A stretch of 11,074 bases of DNA from an uncultured Caulobacteraceae bacterium (GCA_937910255.1 CALEOQ010000369.1:1-11074); one strand, 5' to 3'; shown: positions 1-6,061, counted from the first letter of the stretch. Numbers and translations are program-made. Notes: generated from the letters alone by a model not told the origin.

Positions 1-1
1 C

Positions 2-280
2 CTGGTGCAGGCCGGTGCCGCCGCGTCTGGCTCCACGGTCTATGTCACCCTGGAACCCGGCGGCGCGCGGTCGAGCGGTACGCTCGCCTGGTCCGATCGG
101 CTTGCGGCGGCCGGCGTGGCGCGGGTCCATGTGGCGTGCCGCGACGCCTCGCCCTACGCCGACGGACGGGGTCTCGCCCGCCTGGCCGAGGCGGGTCTGC
201 TGGGGGAGGTGGGTCTGTTGGCCGATGAGGCGGCCGCGCTCTATGCCGACTATCGCCCGTCAGGGCCGGCGTCCCGTTGA
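2..280 (+). CDS. RibD-like cytidine-deaminase-fold protein, 3' end (5' end outside window)
   Basis: This is the C-terminal part of a protein whose start lies upstream; the frame is open to the window edge and ends at TGA 278-280. The visible 92 residues align by eye with the second half of the riboflavin-biosynthesis deaminase domain (RibD N-terminal type): a strand reading VYVTLEP, a helix DRLAAAGVARVHVA, then GRGLARLAEAGL and GEVGLL. In that family the strand continues as EPC, followed by a second PC pair; these cysteines bind the catalytic zinc. Here the positions read EPGGARSSGTLAWS, so both cysteines are absent. The protein also stops where RibD would continue into its reductase domain. 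I infer a stand-alone, probably catalytically inactive or repurposed deaminase-fold protein and not the working RibD. The HAE half of the active site is outside the window and cannot be checked. Confidence 0.7.
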   Translation: MVQAGAAASGSTVYVTLEPGGARSSGTLAWSDRLAAAGVARVHVACRDASPYADGRGLARLAEAGLLGEVGLLADEAAALYADYRPSGPASR

Positions 281-334
281 GCCAAGCTGCGGAAGGGGCT
301 CGTTAATCTTGGCGCGTTAGCCTCAGGCGAACCC

Positions 335-352
335 ATGCTTAACGGCCCTTGA
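335..352 (+). other. Possible five-codon leader ORF overlapping the pentapeptide gene start
   Basis: ATG 335-337 opens a five-codon reading frame (M-L-N-G-P) whose TGA at 350-352 shares its A with the ATG at 352-354. The junction TGATG is the classic layout for termination-reinitiation, and the downstream start lacks its own Shine-Dalgarno. Such an ORF can easily arise by chance, so this is only a candidate. Confidence 0.2.
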
Positions 353-1614
353 TGCTTTCCCCCCGTCCCGCCTCGATCCCCGAACTGAGGAGCCTGAGCC
401 AGGCCGAGGTCGATGCCGTGTGCGCGCGGCACGACCGTCTGTGGACCTCAAGGCCCGGGGGCGCCCGGGCGGTGTTCGCCTGGAAGGACCTCTCGGGCCT
501 GGACCTCCGTGGCCGCAATCTCGCCGACGCCGACTTCACCGGCGCCTGCCTCAACGAATGCCAGATGCAGGGCGCCAAGCTGGACAACGCCAATCTGTTC
601 GGTTGCGACATGCAGGGCGTCAACCTGACCGACGCCTCCCTGCGGCGCTCGGACCTGCGCGGCGCCTGCCTGCGCGGCGCAAATCTGACGGGTGCGGACC
701 TGTTCGAGGCTGACCTGCGCGAAGGCTCCATCGCCGCGGCTGACCGGGACAAGGGCCTGCGCATTCTTGAGCATCTGGCGCGGCCCGGCGAAGTCCAGGG
801 CGCGGTGCTGGCCGGCGCCAATCTGGAGCGGTCGCGCCTGTCGGGCGTGATGGCCGCCCGGGCCGACTTCTCCGACGCCATCCTCAAGGACGCCAAGCTC
901 GTCCGGGCCAACCTCAAGCAGGCCAACATGTCCGGCGCCAACATGCAGGGCGCCGACCTGTCGGGCGCAGACCTGGCTGGCGCAGATCTCCGCGACGCCA
1001 TCCTGGTGGGCGCCAAGACCTATTCCTGGAATGTGAGCAAGGCCGAGATGGCTGGCGTGCTCACTGACGCTCCGGCCGGCATGGCGGTGTCGGACCTGCC
1101 CTACAAGACGATGATCCGCGACCATGCCCGCTGGTGCGAAACCGGCGGCGGGGAGGGGAGCCCCTCGGTGTTCGACGGCGCCGATCTCCGGGCCCTGGAG
1201 ACCATTCGCGGCTTCAACCTCACGGCCCTGTCGGCCAAGGGCGCGGTCTTCTATGGCCTCGACATGGAGGGCGTGCAGTTGCAGGGCGCCCAGCTGGACG
1301 GCGCGGACCTGCGGGCTTGCAATCTGCGCCGGGCCGACCTGCGCGGCGCGCGGCTGATCAACGCCAAGCTGTCGGGCGCCGACCTGCGCGACGCCCAGAT
1401 GGGACCGCTGCTGATCGGCTCCAACCGCCTGCTATCGTGCAACATGACCGGGGCGGCGCTGAAGAACACCGACTGCGCCCGGGCCGATCTGCGCCAGGCG
1501 ATCCTGATCGACGCCGACCTGTCCCGGGCCAATTTCACCGGCGCCCTGTTGAAGCAGATCGATATCACCGGGGCCCGGCGCGGCGGCGCCCGAGGCCTGC
1601 AGGATATTATCTAA
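352..1614 (+). CDS. Pentapeptide-repeat protein, first of a tandem pair
   Basis: This 420-residue protein is built almost entirely from A(D/N)LxX pentapeptide repeats, which fold into a right-handed four-sided beta-helix. Seen by residue: a leader at about 18-45 with H27, W31 and a GG pair; first helix block about 36-122; a non-repeat loop about 124-150 (EGSIAA then KGLRILEH); second block about 151-222; a linker 224-275 carrying a second H258-W261-C262-GG-EG leader; third block about 276-410. The gene ends with tandem stops TAATAA. No hydrophobic segment or signal peptide is visible, so a cytoplasmic location is likely. ATG 352 is preferred to the adjacent TTG 349; no clear Shine-Dalgarno is present. 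It is paralogous to the next gene throughout. Pentapeptide families include DNA-mimicking gyrase protectors (Qnr, MfpA), but those are about half this length and nothing here assigns that role. Function unknown. Confidence 0.93.
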   Translation: MLSPRPASIPELRSLSQAEVDAVCARHDRLWTSRPGGARAVFAWKDLSGLDLRGRNLADADFTGACLNECQMQGAKLDNANLFGCDMQGVNLTDASLRRSDLRGACLRGANLTGADLFEADLREGSIAAADRDKGLRILEHLARPGEVQGAVLAGANLERSRLSGVMAARADFSDAILKDAKLVRANLKQANMSGANMQGADLSGADLAGADLRDAILVGAKTYSWNVSKAEMAGVLTDAPAGMAVSDLPYKTMIRDHARWCETGGGEGSPSVFDGADLRALETIRGFNLTALSAKGAVFYGLDMEGVQLQGAQLDGADLRACNLRRADLRGARLINAKLSGADLRDAQMGPLLIGSNRLLSCNMTGAALKNTDCARADLRQAILIDADLSRANFTGALLKQIDITGARRGGARGLQDII

Positions 1615-1634
1615 TAACGCCGGTCTTTTAACCG

Positions 1635-1660
1635 TTAGGTCGCAGTTATGCGGCTAAAGG
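1635..1660 (+). promoter_or_regulatory. Possible sigma-73-type promoter before the second pentapeptide gene
   Basis: GCTAAAGG at 1653-1660 matches the start of the Caulobacter housekeeping -10 consensus (GCTANAWC). TTAGGTC at 1635-1641 sits 11 bases upstream as a weak -35 (consensus TTGACGS, usual spacing 10-14). The 80-base gap after the tandem stop codons of the upstream gene leaves room for independent transcription. This is a by-eye match only. Confidence 0.3.
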
Positions 1661-1694
1661 TCGCGATATTGCTCAACCGAGGGGAACCGTACAG

Positions 1695-2957
1695 GTGTCA
1701 GCCGCCATTGCTCTTACCGGCCGCCGCAAGCTCTCGATGGGTGAGATCGAAATGGTGCTCGCCGCCCATGAGCGCTTCATCACCGGCCGTCCCGGCGGGA
1801 AGCTGGCGGCCCTGCGATTCATCGACTTCACTGGGGTCAACCTTTCCGGGCGCAATCTGCAGGACGCCGACCTCTCCTCGTCGGTGCTCGACAGCGCCCG
1901 GCTGATCGGCGCCGACCTGTCCCGGGCCAACCTGTTCGGCTGCGATCTGCGCAAGGCCGACCTGCGACGGGCCAATCTCACCCGGGCCGACCTGCGCGGC
2001 GCCTGCCTGAGGGGCGCCGATCTCAGCGAGGCCGACCTCACCCAGGCGGACTTCCGGGTCGGTCAGATCGCCGTGCCGCACCCGTCCAAGGGGCTGACCT
2101 CGCTGACCCATCATCAGCGTCAGGGCGACCTGGACCACGCCAACTTCCAGGGCGCCAATCTCGACGGCTCGCAGATGGAGGAGGTCTCGGCCTTCGCCAC
2201 CGACTTCACAGACTGCTCCATGCGCGGCGCCAAGCTGAACCGGGCCAACATGAAGGACGCCAATCTTGAAGGCGCGATCATGGACTGGGCCGACATCTCC
2301 GGCGCCAATCTGGAGGGCGCGCGCCTGGTGGATGCGGTCATGACGGGGATCGACATCCGCACCGCGCGCACCTCCGGCGCCAATCTGCATGGGGTGCTCA
2401 ACGCGCCCAGCCAGGAGGCGATCGACCGGGCCGACGAGTTCCACGCCATGGCCCAGGCCAACCAGGCCTGGTGCAAGTCCGGCGGGAAAGAGGGCAAGCC
2501 GGCCAGCTTCGACAACCAGGACCTGCGGCCCCTGGATCAGCGGCTGCGCAACATGCGGCTGTCGGTGATGAGCGCCCGCGGCGCGGTGATGGTCGGGCTC
2601 GATCTCTCGGGCGCTCACCTTCAGGGCGCCATTCTGGAAAACGCCGACATGCGCGGCGTCTGCCTGCGCGGGGCCGATCTGCGCGGCGCCAAGCTGGCCG
2701 GGGCGCGGCTGACCAAGGCCGATCTGCGCGAGGCGATCCTTGGCCCGCTCCCGCTCAGCGCCGACCGGGTGAACCGGGGCGACCTGCACCATGCCAAGCT
2801 GCGCTATGTGAAGGCCCAGGGGGCCGACTTGACCGGCGCGATCCTCGATGAGGCCGATGTGCGGGGCTGCGACTTTTCCGGGGCCATGATGCGCGGGGCG
2901 AGCCTGCGGGGCGCCGACATGTCGCTGGCCCTCGGGTTCGAGATTCCCGGCGCCTGA
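1695..2957 (+). CDS. Pentapeptide-repeat protein, second of a tandem pair
   Basis: This 420-residue paralogue of the preceding gene has the same order of parts: leader with H25 and a PGG turn, first beta-helix block, a non-repeat loop (GQIAV then KGLTSLTHH), second block, a linker with a second leader N256-W259-C260-SGG-EG, and a third block ending near 410. The linker histidine of the paralogue is Asn here, while W, C, GG and EG are kept. The start is GTG 1695, about 10 bases after GAGGGG (1679-1684); an in-frame ATG at 1737 would remove 14 poorly conserved residues. No export signal is visible. Equal length and identical internal boundaries show duplication of the whole gene; a 21-base stretch encoding DLRGACL is shared at the DNA level. 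Partners or targets are unknown. The two proteins could form a heteromer, since pentapeptide proteins commonly dimerise, but that is inference. Confidence 0.93.
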   Translation: MSAAIALTGRRKLSMGEIEMVLAAHERFITGRPGGKLAALRFIDFTGVNLSGRNLQDADLSSSVLDSARLIGADLSRANLFGCDLRKADLRRANLTRADLRGACLRGADLSEADLTQADFRVGQIAVPHPSKGLTSLTHHQRQGDLDHANFQGANLDGSQMEEVSAFATDFTDCSMRGAKLNRANMKDANLEGAIMDWADISGANLEGARLVDAVMTGIDIRTARTSGANLHGVLNAPSQEAIDRADEFHAMAQANQAWCKSGGKEGKPASFDNQDLRPLDQRLRNMRLSVMSARGAVMVGLDLSGAHLQGAILENADMRGVCLRGADLRGAKLAGARLTKADLREAILGPLPLSADRVNRGDLHHAKLRYVKAQGADLTGAILDEADVRGCDFSGAMMRGASLRGADMSLALGFEIPGA

Positions 2958-2965
2958 AGCCGATC

Positions 2966-3005
2966 CGCCGCCCACGAAAATGGGCGGCGCGTCGCCGCGC
3001 CGCCC
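2966..3005. terminator. Overlapping hairpins between convergent genes, probable bidirectional terminator
   Basis: Just after the pentapeptide gene stop there is a perfect 9-bp stem, 2966-2974 with 2981-2989 and loop CGAAAA. It overlaps a perfect 10-bp GC stem, 2982-2991 with 2996-3005 and loop TCGC. They share the segment 2982-2989, so only one can form at a time. No U-run follows on either strand, so this is not a textbook intrinsic terminator. Position between the ends of two convergent genes supports termination or 3'-end protection. Confidence 0.5.
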
Positions 3006-3023
3006 GCTCTTCGAGCCTCGGGT

Positions 3024-3042
3024 CCTAAGACGAACCCTTAGG
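3024..3042. repeat. Short inverted repeat over the hsp20 stop codon
   Basis: CCTAAG (3024-3029) and CTTAGG (3037-3042) form a 6-bp inverted repeat with a 7-base loop that includes the TAA stop of the small heat-shock gene on the minus strand. It may add to 3'-end structure with the larger hairpins next to it. Confidence 0.3.
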
Positions 3043-3493
3043 CCGCCTTTTCGCCTTCGATGAGGGTCGAGGGCGCACCGTTGCTGATCTCGATCCGGCG
3101 GGGCTTGAGCGCCTCGGGGAGTTCGCGACGAAGCGAGATGGACAGCAGGCCGTCGGACAGGGCCGCCTCGGTCACCACCACATAGTCGGCCAGCTGGAAC
3201 CGGCGCTCGAAGTCGCGCTCGGCCAGGCCGCGATGCAGGAAGCGGCGGGCTTCCTCGTTGGCGGCCTTGCGCCCCTGCACGGTGAGGAGGTTTTCCTTCA
3301 CCTCGATGGCGAGTTCCTCGGCCCGGAAGCCGGCCACCGCGATCTCGATGCGGTAGTCGTTATCGCCGGTCCGTTCGATGTTGTAGGGCGGATAGCCGGT
3401 GGCGGCGTCGGCCGCGGCGGTTTCCAGAAGGCCCGCCAGACGGTCGAAACCGACGACGGAGCGGTAGAGCGGGGAAAAATCAAGCGTGCGCAT
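3038..3493 (-). CDS. Small heat-shock protein, Hsp20/IbpA class A
   Basis: ATP-independent holdase chaperone that binds unfolding proteins as large oligomers in the cytoplasm and passes them to DnaK/ClpB-type refolding systems. The 151 residues show the usual order: an N-terminal arm MRTLDFSPLYRSVVGFDRL, typical of the IbpA-like class A of proteobacteria; the entry to the alpha-crystallin domain YPPYNIE (34-40); the domain to about residue 123 with the A-x3-GLL signature (111-117); and a C-terminal I-E-I motif (134-136) that docks neighbouring dimers. Start ATG 3493 is chosen over GTG 3502: it lies 10 bases after AAGGA (3508-3504), while the GTG would be almost on top of it, and family members begin MR(T/N). 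Expression is probably heat-controlled at both transcription and translation (see the promoter and leader features). Confidence 0.96.
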   Translation of the reverse strand: MRTLDFSPLYRSVVGFDRLAGLLETAAADAATGYPPYNIERTGDNDYRIEIAVAGFRAEELAIEVKENLLTVQGRKAANEEARRFLHRGLAERDFERRFQLADYVVVTEAALSDGLLSISLRRELPEALKPRRIEISNGAPSTLIEGEKAA

Positions 3494-3600
3494 GTGCGTC
3501 ACATCCTTCTTGGCTAAGCAAGGTTGCGTTCAAATGCGACCTGCGACGAGCCCGAAGGCCTCGTCAGCGGCCGGAAGGCCCGGAAGTCCAGCGCCTTCGT
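3494..3600 (-). promoter_or_regulatory. ROSE-like RNA thermometer in the hsp20 leader
   Basis: The predicted leader of about 107 nt folds into a chain of hairpins. The one next to the start pairs CCUUGCU (3523-3517) with AGAAGG (3510-3505), leaving a single bulged G inside UUGCU and burying the Shine-Dalgarno AAGGA. A UYGCU motif with a bulged G opposite the Shine-Dalgarno is the signature of ROSE elements (Repression Of heat-Shock gene Expression) ahead of alphaproteobacterial hsp20 genes. CGCAU (3538-3534) can also pair with AUGCG (3493-3489) and close the start codon. Further upstream are a stable stem with a C(UUCG)G loop and one bulged G (3565-3545), a GGCC-UUCC-GGCC stem (3580-3569), and a weaker GAAG/CUUC stem near the 5' end. 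Melting at heat-shock temperature would free the ribosome site. Seen by eye; no folding energy computed. Confidence 0.8.
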
Positions 3601-3606
3601 GAAAGG

Positions 3607-3634
3607 ATTTGGGGTGGGTTTCACGGGTTTCAAG
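3607..3634 (-). promoter_or_regulatory. RpoH (sigma-32) heat-shock promoter for hsp20
   Basis: On the minus strand, CTTGAAA (3634-3628) is followed by 13 bases and then CCCCAAAT (3614-3607). The sigma-32 consensus is CTTGAAA, 11-16 bases, CCCCATNT, so the -35 is perfect and the -10 differs at one base. A transcript start about 7 bases downstream, near 3600, gives a leader of the length expected for a ROSE element. Confidence 0.75.
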
Positions 3635-3654
3635 ACCTTGATCGCCGCGCGCCC

Positions 3655-3682
3655 TTGCCAGATCGGCTCGCGCCTCTAGGGT
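3655..3682 (+). promoter_or_regulatory. Possible sigma-73 promoter for the methyltransferase pair
   Basis: TTGCCAG (3655-3661), 13 bases, then TCTAGGGT (3675-3682) partly resembles the Caulobacter housekeeping promoter (TTGACGS, N10-14, GCTANAWC). It lies 34 bases before the first methyltransferase ATG. The -10 match is limited to CTA, so support is weak. Confidence 0.25.
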
Positions 3683-3716
3683 CACCGCCTCAATCGACTT
3701 GCCGGAGCTCCAGACC

Positions 3717-4562
3717 ATGTTTCACGACAAGTTCCCCGCCCTTATCGCCGGCGCGCTTGGCGCCCTCATCCTCGGCTCGGCCGCCCAGGCGCAGGACGCC
3801 GTTCTGCGCGAGGTGATCGCCGGCCCGCAACGGAGCGAGGCTCATCAGGCCCGCGACGCCGCCCGCAACCCCTATGACAGCCTGGTCTTCTGGGGCCTCA
3901 AGCCCGGCCAGACGGTGGTGGAGATCTCGCCCGGCAGCGGCTACTGGACCGAAATCCTGGCGCCCTATGCTCTGAAGACCGACGGGACCTATGTGGCCGG
4001 CGTCGCCGACCTTGAGGACCCGGCCCTGTCCGACGGTGCCCGCAAGGGCCGCGAGGCCTTCGCCGCCAAGTATGACGACGCCTCGGTGTTCGGCGACATC
4101 GCCTATGCCGGCTTTGGCGCCGCGTCCAAGCCGTTGGGCGAGCCGGGCTCGGCCGACATCGTCCTGACCGCCCGCAACATCCACAATTGGATGTGGCGAG
4201 ACGGGATGCTCGACAAGGCCCTGGCCGACTTCTACGCCGTGCTGAAGCCCGGCGGCGTGCTGGCCGTGGAGGAGCACCGGTCCGACCCGCGGCCCCAGGT
4301 CGAAGAGGCCCGGGACGGCTATGTGGCCACCGCGGTCGTCATCGCCGCGGCGGAGAAGGCCGGCTTCGAGCTCGCCGAATCCAGCGAGATCAACGCCAAC
4401 CCCAAGGACACAAAGGACCATCCCTTCGGCGTCTGGACCCTGCCGCCGGTGCGCCAGAGCGCGGCCCGCGGCGAGACCGCCAGCCCCGACTTCGACCGGG
4501 CCAAGTATGATGCGATCGGCGAGAGCGACCGCATGACGCTGCGCTTCGTGAAGCCGTCCTGA
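3717..4562 (+). CDS. Exported class I SAM-methyltransferase-like protein, first of a tandem pair
   Basis: A 281-residue protein with a Sec signal peptide (hydrophobic 7-22, likely cleavage after AQA at 23-25) and a Rossmann methyltransferase-like domain. Seen: GLKPGQTVVEI, then E69-I-S-P-G-S-G75 as motif I (normally D/E-x-G-x-G-x-G, first Gly replaced by Ser), DIVLTARNIHNWM (148-159), LKPGGVLAVEEHR (176-188), and a strongly conserved tail (DHPFGVWTLPPV, then YDAIGESDRMTLRF). It resembles the group called predicted methyltransferase, COG4798. ATG 3717 follows GGAG (3704-3707) by 9 bases and is preferred to TTG 3699, which would add six residues before the signal peptide. It is separated by only 3 bases from its paralogue and surely shares a transcript. 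Substrate is unknown. The predicted periplasmic location is hard to reconcile with SAM use, so it may act without SAM or bind a related ligand. Confidence 0.88.
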   Translation: MFHDKFPALIAGALGALILGSAAQAQDAVLREVIAGPQRSEAHQARDAARNPYDSLVFWGLKPGQTVVEISPGSGYWTEILAPYALKTDGTYVAGVADLEDPALSDGARKGREAFAAKYDDASVFGDIAYAGFGAASKPLGEPGSADIVLTARNIHNWMWRDGMLDKALADFYAVLKPGGVLAVEEHRSDPRPQVEEARDGYVATAVVIAAAEKAGFELAESSEINANPKDTKDHPFGVWTLPPVRQSAARGETASPDFDRAKYDAIGESDRMTLRFVKPS

Positions 4563-4565
4563 TCC

Positions 4566-5444
4566 GTGCCGTCGTCGTTCCTATCGCGACGGGGTCTGAT
4601 GCTCTCCGGCCTGGCGGCCGGGAGCATGGCCCTGGCGGGGTGCGGCCGAGGCGATGAGGCGGGCGATCCGCCCGTTCCAGCCTCGGCCATGACCCTGGAA
4701 GAGGCGGTCGCCGGGGGATGGCGCGATCCCCAGGACGTAACCCGCGACGCCGCCCGCCATCCGGTCGAGACCCTCAACTTCTTCGGCTTGAAGCCGGGGA
4801 TGACCGTGGTCGAGATGTGGCCCGGCGCCGGCTGGTACACCGACATCCTCGCCCCCTTCCTGGCGGCTTCGAACGGCAAGCTCTATGCGGCCAACCTGCA
4901 GCCCAACGACCCCGCCGCCATCGAGGTGGTGGAGGCCTACCGCGCCAAGCTGCGGGCGAGGCCAAGGCTCTATGGGGATGTGGAGATCACCGCCTTCGGG
5001 GCCACCAGCGGTCCGATGGCGCCCGAGGGCTCGGCCGATCTGGTGCTCACCGCGCGCAACATCCACAACTGGATGGCGGCAGGCATTGTCGACAAGGCCT
5101 TCGCCGACGCCTTCGCGGTCCTGAAGCCCGGCGGGGTCTTCGGGGTGGTGGAGCATCGCGCCGCCCCGGGCGGGGTGCAGGATCCGGCCGCCGGCGACGG
5201 CTATGTGGAACAGGCCTATGTGGCGCGCCTTGGCCAGGAGGCGGGCTTCCTGCTCGACCAGGCCAGCGAGATCAACGCCAATCCCCGGGACACCAAGGAC
5301 CATCCGTTCGGCGTCTGGACCCTGCCGCCGGTGCGGCGCACCTCGGCCCGGGGCGAGCCCGCCGATCCGGACTTCGACAGCGGCCCCTATGATGCGATCG
5401 GAGAGAGCGACCGCATGACGCTGAGGTTCATCAAACCCACCTGA
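4566..5444 (+). CDS. Methyltransferase-like lipoprotein with Tat-type signal, second of a tandem pair
   Basis: A 292-residue paralogue of the preceding protein. The N-terminus has a twin-arginine stretch (S7-R8-R9), a hydrophobic core and a lipobox L23-A-G-C26, indicating a lipid-anchored protein exported by Tat or Sec. Residue 27 is Gly, not Asp, so by the enterobacterial +2 rule it would go to the outer membrane. The fold landmarks repeat: GLKPGMTVVEM, motif I E83-M-W-P-G-A-G89 with Trp in place of the first Gly, ARNIHNWM, LKPGGVFGVVEHR, and the near-identical C-terminal tail. The start is GTG 4566; ATG 4599 would delete the twin arginines, so the signal itself supports GTG. No good Shine-Dalgarno is visible, fitting translational coupling across the 3-base gap. 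Substrate unknown. Tat use would fit a domain folded, perhaps with ligand, before export (inference). Confidence 0.87.
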   Translation: MPSSFLSRRGLMLSGLAAGSMALAGCGRGDEAGDPPVPASAMTLEEAVAGGWRDPQDVTRDAARHPVETLNFFGLKPGMTVVEMWPGAGWYTDILAPFLAASNGKLYAANLQPNDPAAIEVVEAYRAKLRARPRLYGDVEITAFGATSGPMAPEGSADLVLTARNIHNWMAAGIVDKAFADAFAVLKPGGVFGVVEHRAAPGGVQDPAAGDGYVEQAYVARLGQEAGFLLDQASEINANPRDTKDHPFGVWTLPPVRRTSARGEPADPDFDSGPYDAIGESDRMTLRFIKPT

Positions 5445-5453
5445 GGCGCTCAG
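5441..5453. repeat. Palindrome formed by two convergent stop codons
   Basis: CTGAG-GCG-CTCAG contains the TGA stop of the second methyltransferase (5442-5444) and, on the other strand, the TGA of the flavoprotein gene (5452-5450). The two genes end 5 bases apart, so there is no room for a separate terminator for either. Confidence 0.35.
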
Positions 5454-6061
5454 AGCACCTTTCGGTAGCTTTCGATGATCTGCTCGTTGCTGACGGGCAG
5501 CTTGCCGAGGTTCAGCTGGTCGGAGACCATTTCGGCGCCGCTGGGCAGGGCGCTGCGGTCCAGCTGCGCCTCGGGGTCCCAGAGCCGACCGCGCATGATC
5601 GCCTTGGGACAGTGGAGGAAGGTCTCCTCCACCGCGATCATCAGCACCAGCCGGGGCAGGCGGCCGAACTCCTCGAAGCTCGCCATCAGCTCGGCGTCGT
5701 CCGTGGCGCTGGCCCGGCCGTTGACGCGATAGACGTCGTCGAACCCGGGGATCATGAACATCATGCCGACCCGGCCCTCGCCGGCCAGCAGGTTGCGCAG
5801 GGTGTCCAGGCGGTTGTTGCCCGGGCGGTCGGGCAGGAAGAGGGTCTTGCCGTCCTCGCTCACATGGACGAAGCCCGGCTCGCCGCCCCGGGGCGAGACA
5901 TCCAGCGCCCCGTCAGGTCCCGCCGAACTGATGACGCAGAAGGTCGAATGGCCGATAAAGGCGCGACCGTGGCGTTCCACATGGTCCAGCACCTTGTCCA
6001 ACACCACCTGGCCCGGCGCCCGGTAGATCGTGTCGAGGTCGGCGAGGGCGAGCTTGCGCAT
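5450..6061 (-). CDS. PPOX-class FMN-dependent flavoprotein (MSMEG_1061 / DR_2398-like)
   Basis: A 203-residue protein of the pyridoxamine-phosphate-oxidase-like split-barrel superfamily. The family pattern is clear: a first strand with AFIGHSTFCVISS, then DVSPRGG and GFVHV, the hallmark FLPDRPGNNRLDTLRNLL (75-92), the strand VGMMFMIPG, YRVNGRA (111-117), a late VEETFLHCPKAIMR (144-157) and LWDPE. In the family the DRPGNNR and RVNGRA regions shape the FMN site in a homodimer. Start ATG 6061 follows AAAAGGGA by about 10 bases; an upstream in-frame start would add 21 residues not typical of the family. The physiological substrate is not known; related proteins reduce F420-, flavin- or quinone-like compounds. 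The gene is convergent with the methyltransferase pair and divergent from the SCP2 gene; no clear promoter is seen in the 127-base divergent gap. Confidence 0.9.
   Translation of the reverse strand: MRKLALADLDTIYRAPGQVVLDKVLDHVERHGRAFIGHSTFCVISSAGPDGALDVSPRGGEPGFVHVSEDGKTLFLPDRPGNNRLDTLRNLLAGEGRVGMMFMIPGFDDVYRVNGRASATDDAELMASFEEFGRLPRLVLMIAVEETFLHCPKAIMRGRLWDPEAQLDRSALPSGAEMVSDQLNLGKLPVSNEQIIESYRKVL

Noticed and set aside
303..319. TTAA...TTAG resembling a CtrA box upstream of the first pentapeptide gene
   Set aside because: The spacing is 9, while the CtrA consensus is TTAA-N7-TTAA; not credible without more support.
339..1125. Two long minus-strand open frames over the first pentapeptide gene
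   Set aside because: Same reason: repeat-driven lack of stop codons on the antisense strand.
1628..1639. TTAACCGTTAGG before the second pentapeptide gene as a CtrA half site
   Set aside because: Only TTAACC agrees with the half-site TTAACCAT, and no partner lies at the right distance.
352..2957. Calling the pentapeptide genes quinolone-resistance (Qnr/MfpA-like) proteins
   Set aside because: They are about twice the length, with long non-repeat linkers; repeat content alone does not show gyrase binding.
1698..2975. A 425-codon open frame on the minus strand covering the whole second pentapeptide gene
   Set aside because: Its translation is a monotonous V/I-G-A-Q pattern, the expected reverse-strand image of GC-rich A(D/N)L repeats; no family resemblance.
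3717..5444. Reading the two methyltransferase genes as one gene split by a frameshift
   Set aside because: Each has its own signal peptide, complete domain and matching C-terminal tail, so they are true tandem paralogues.
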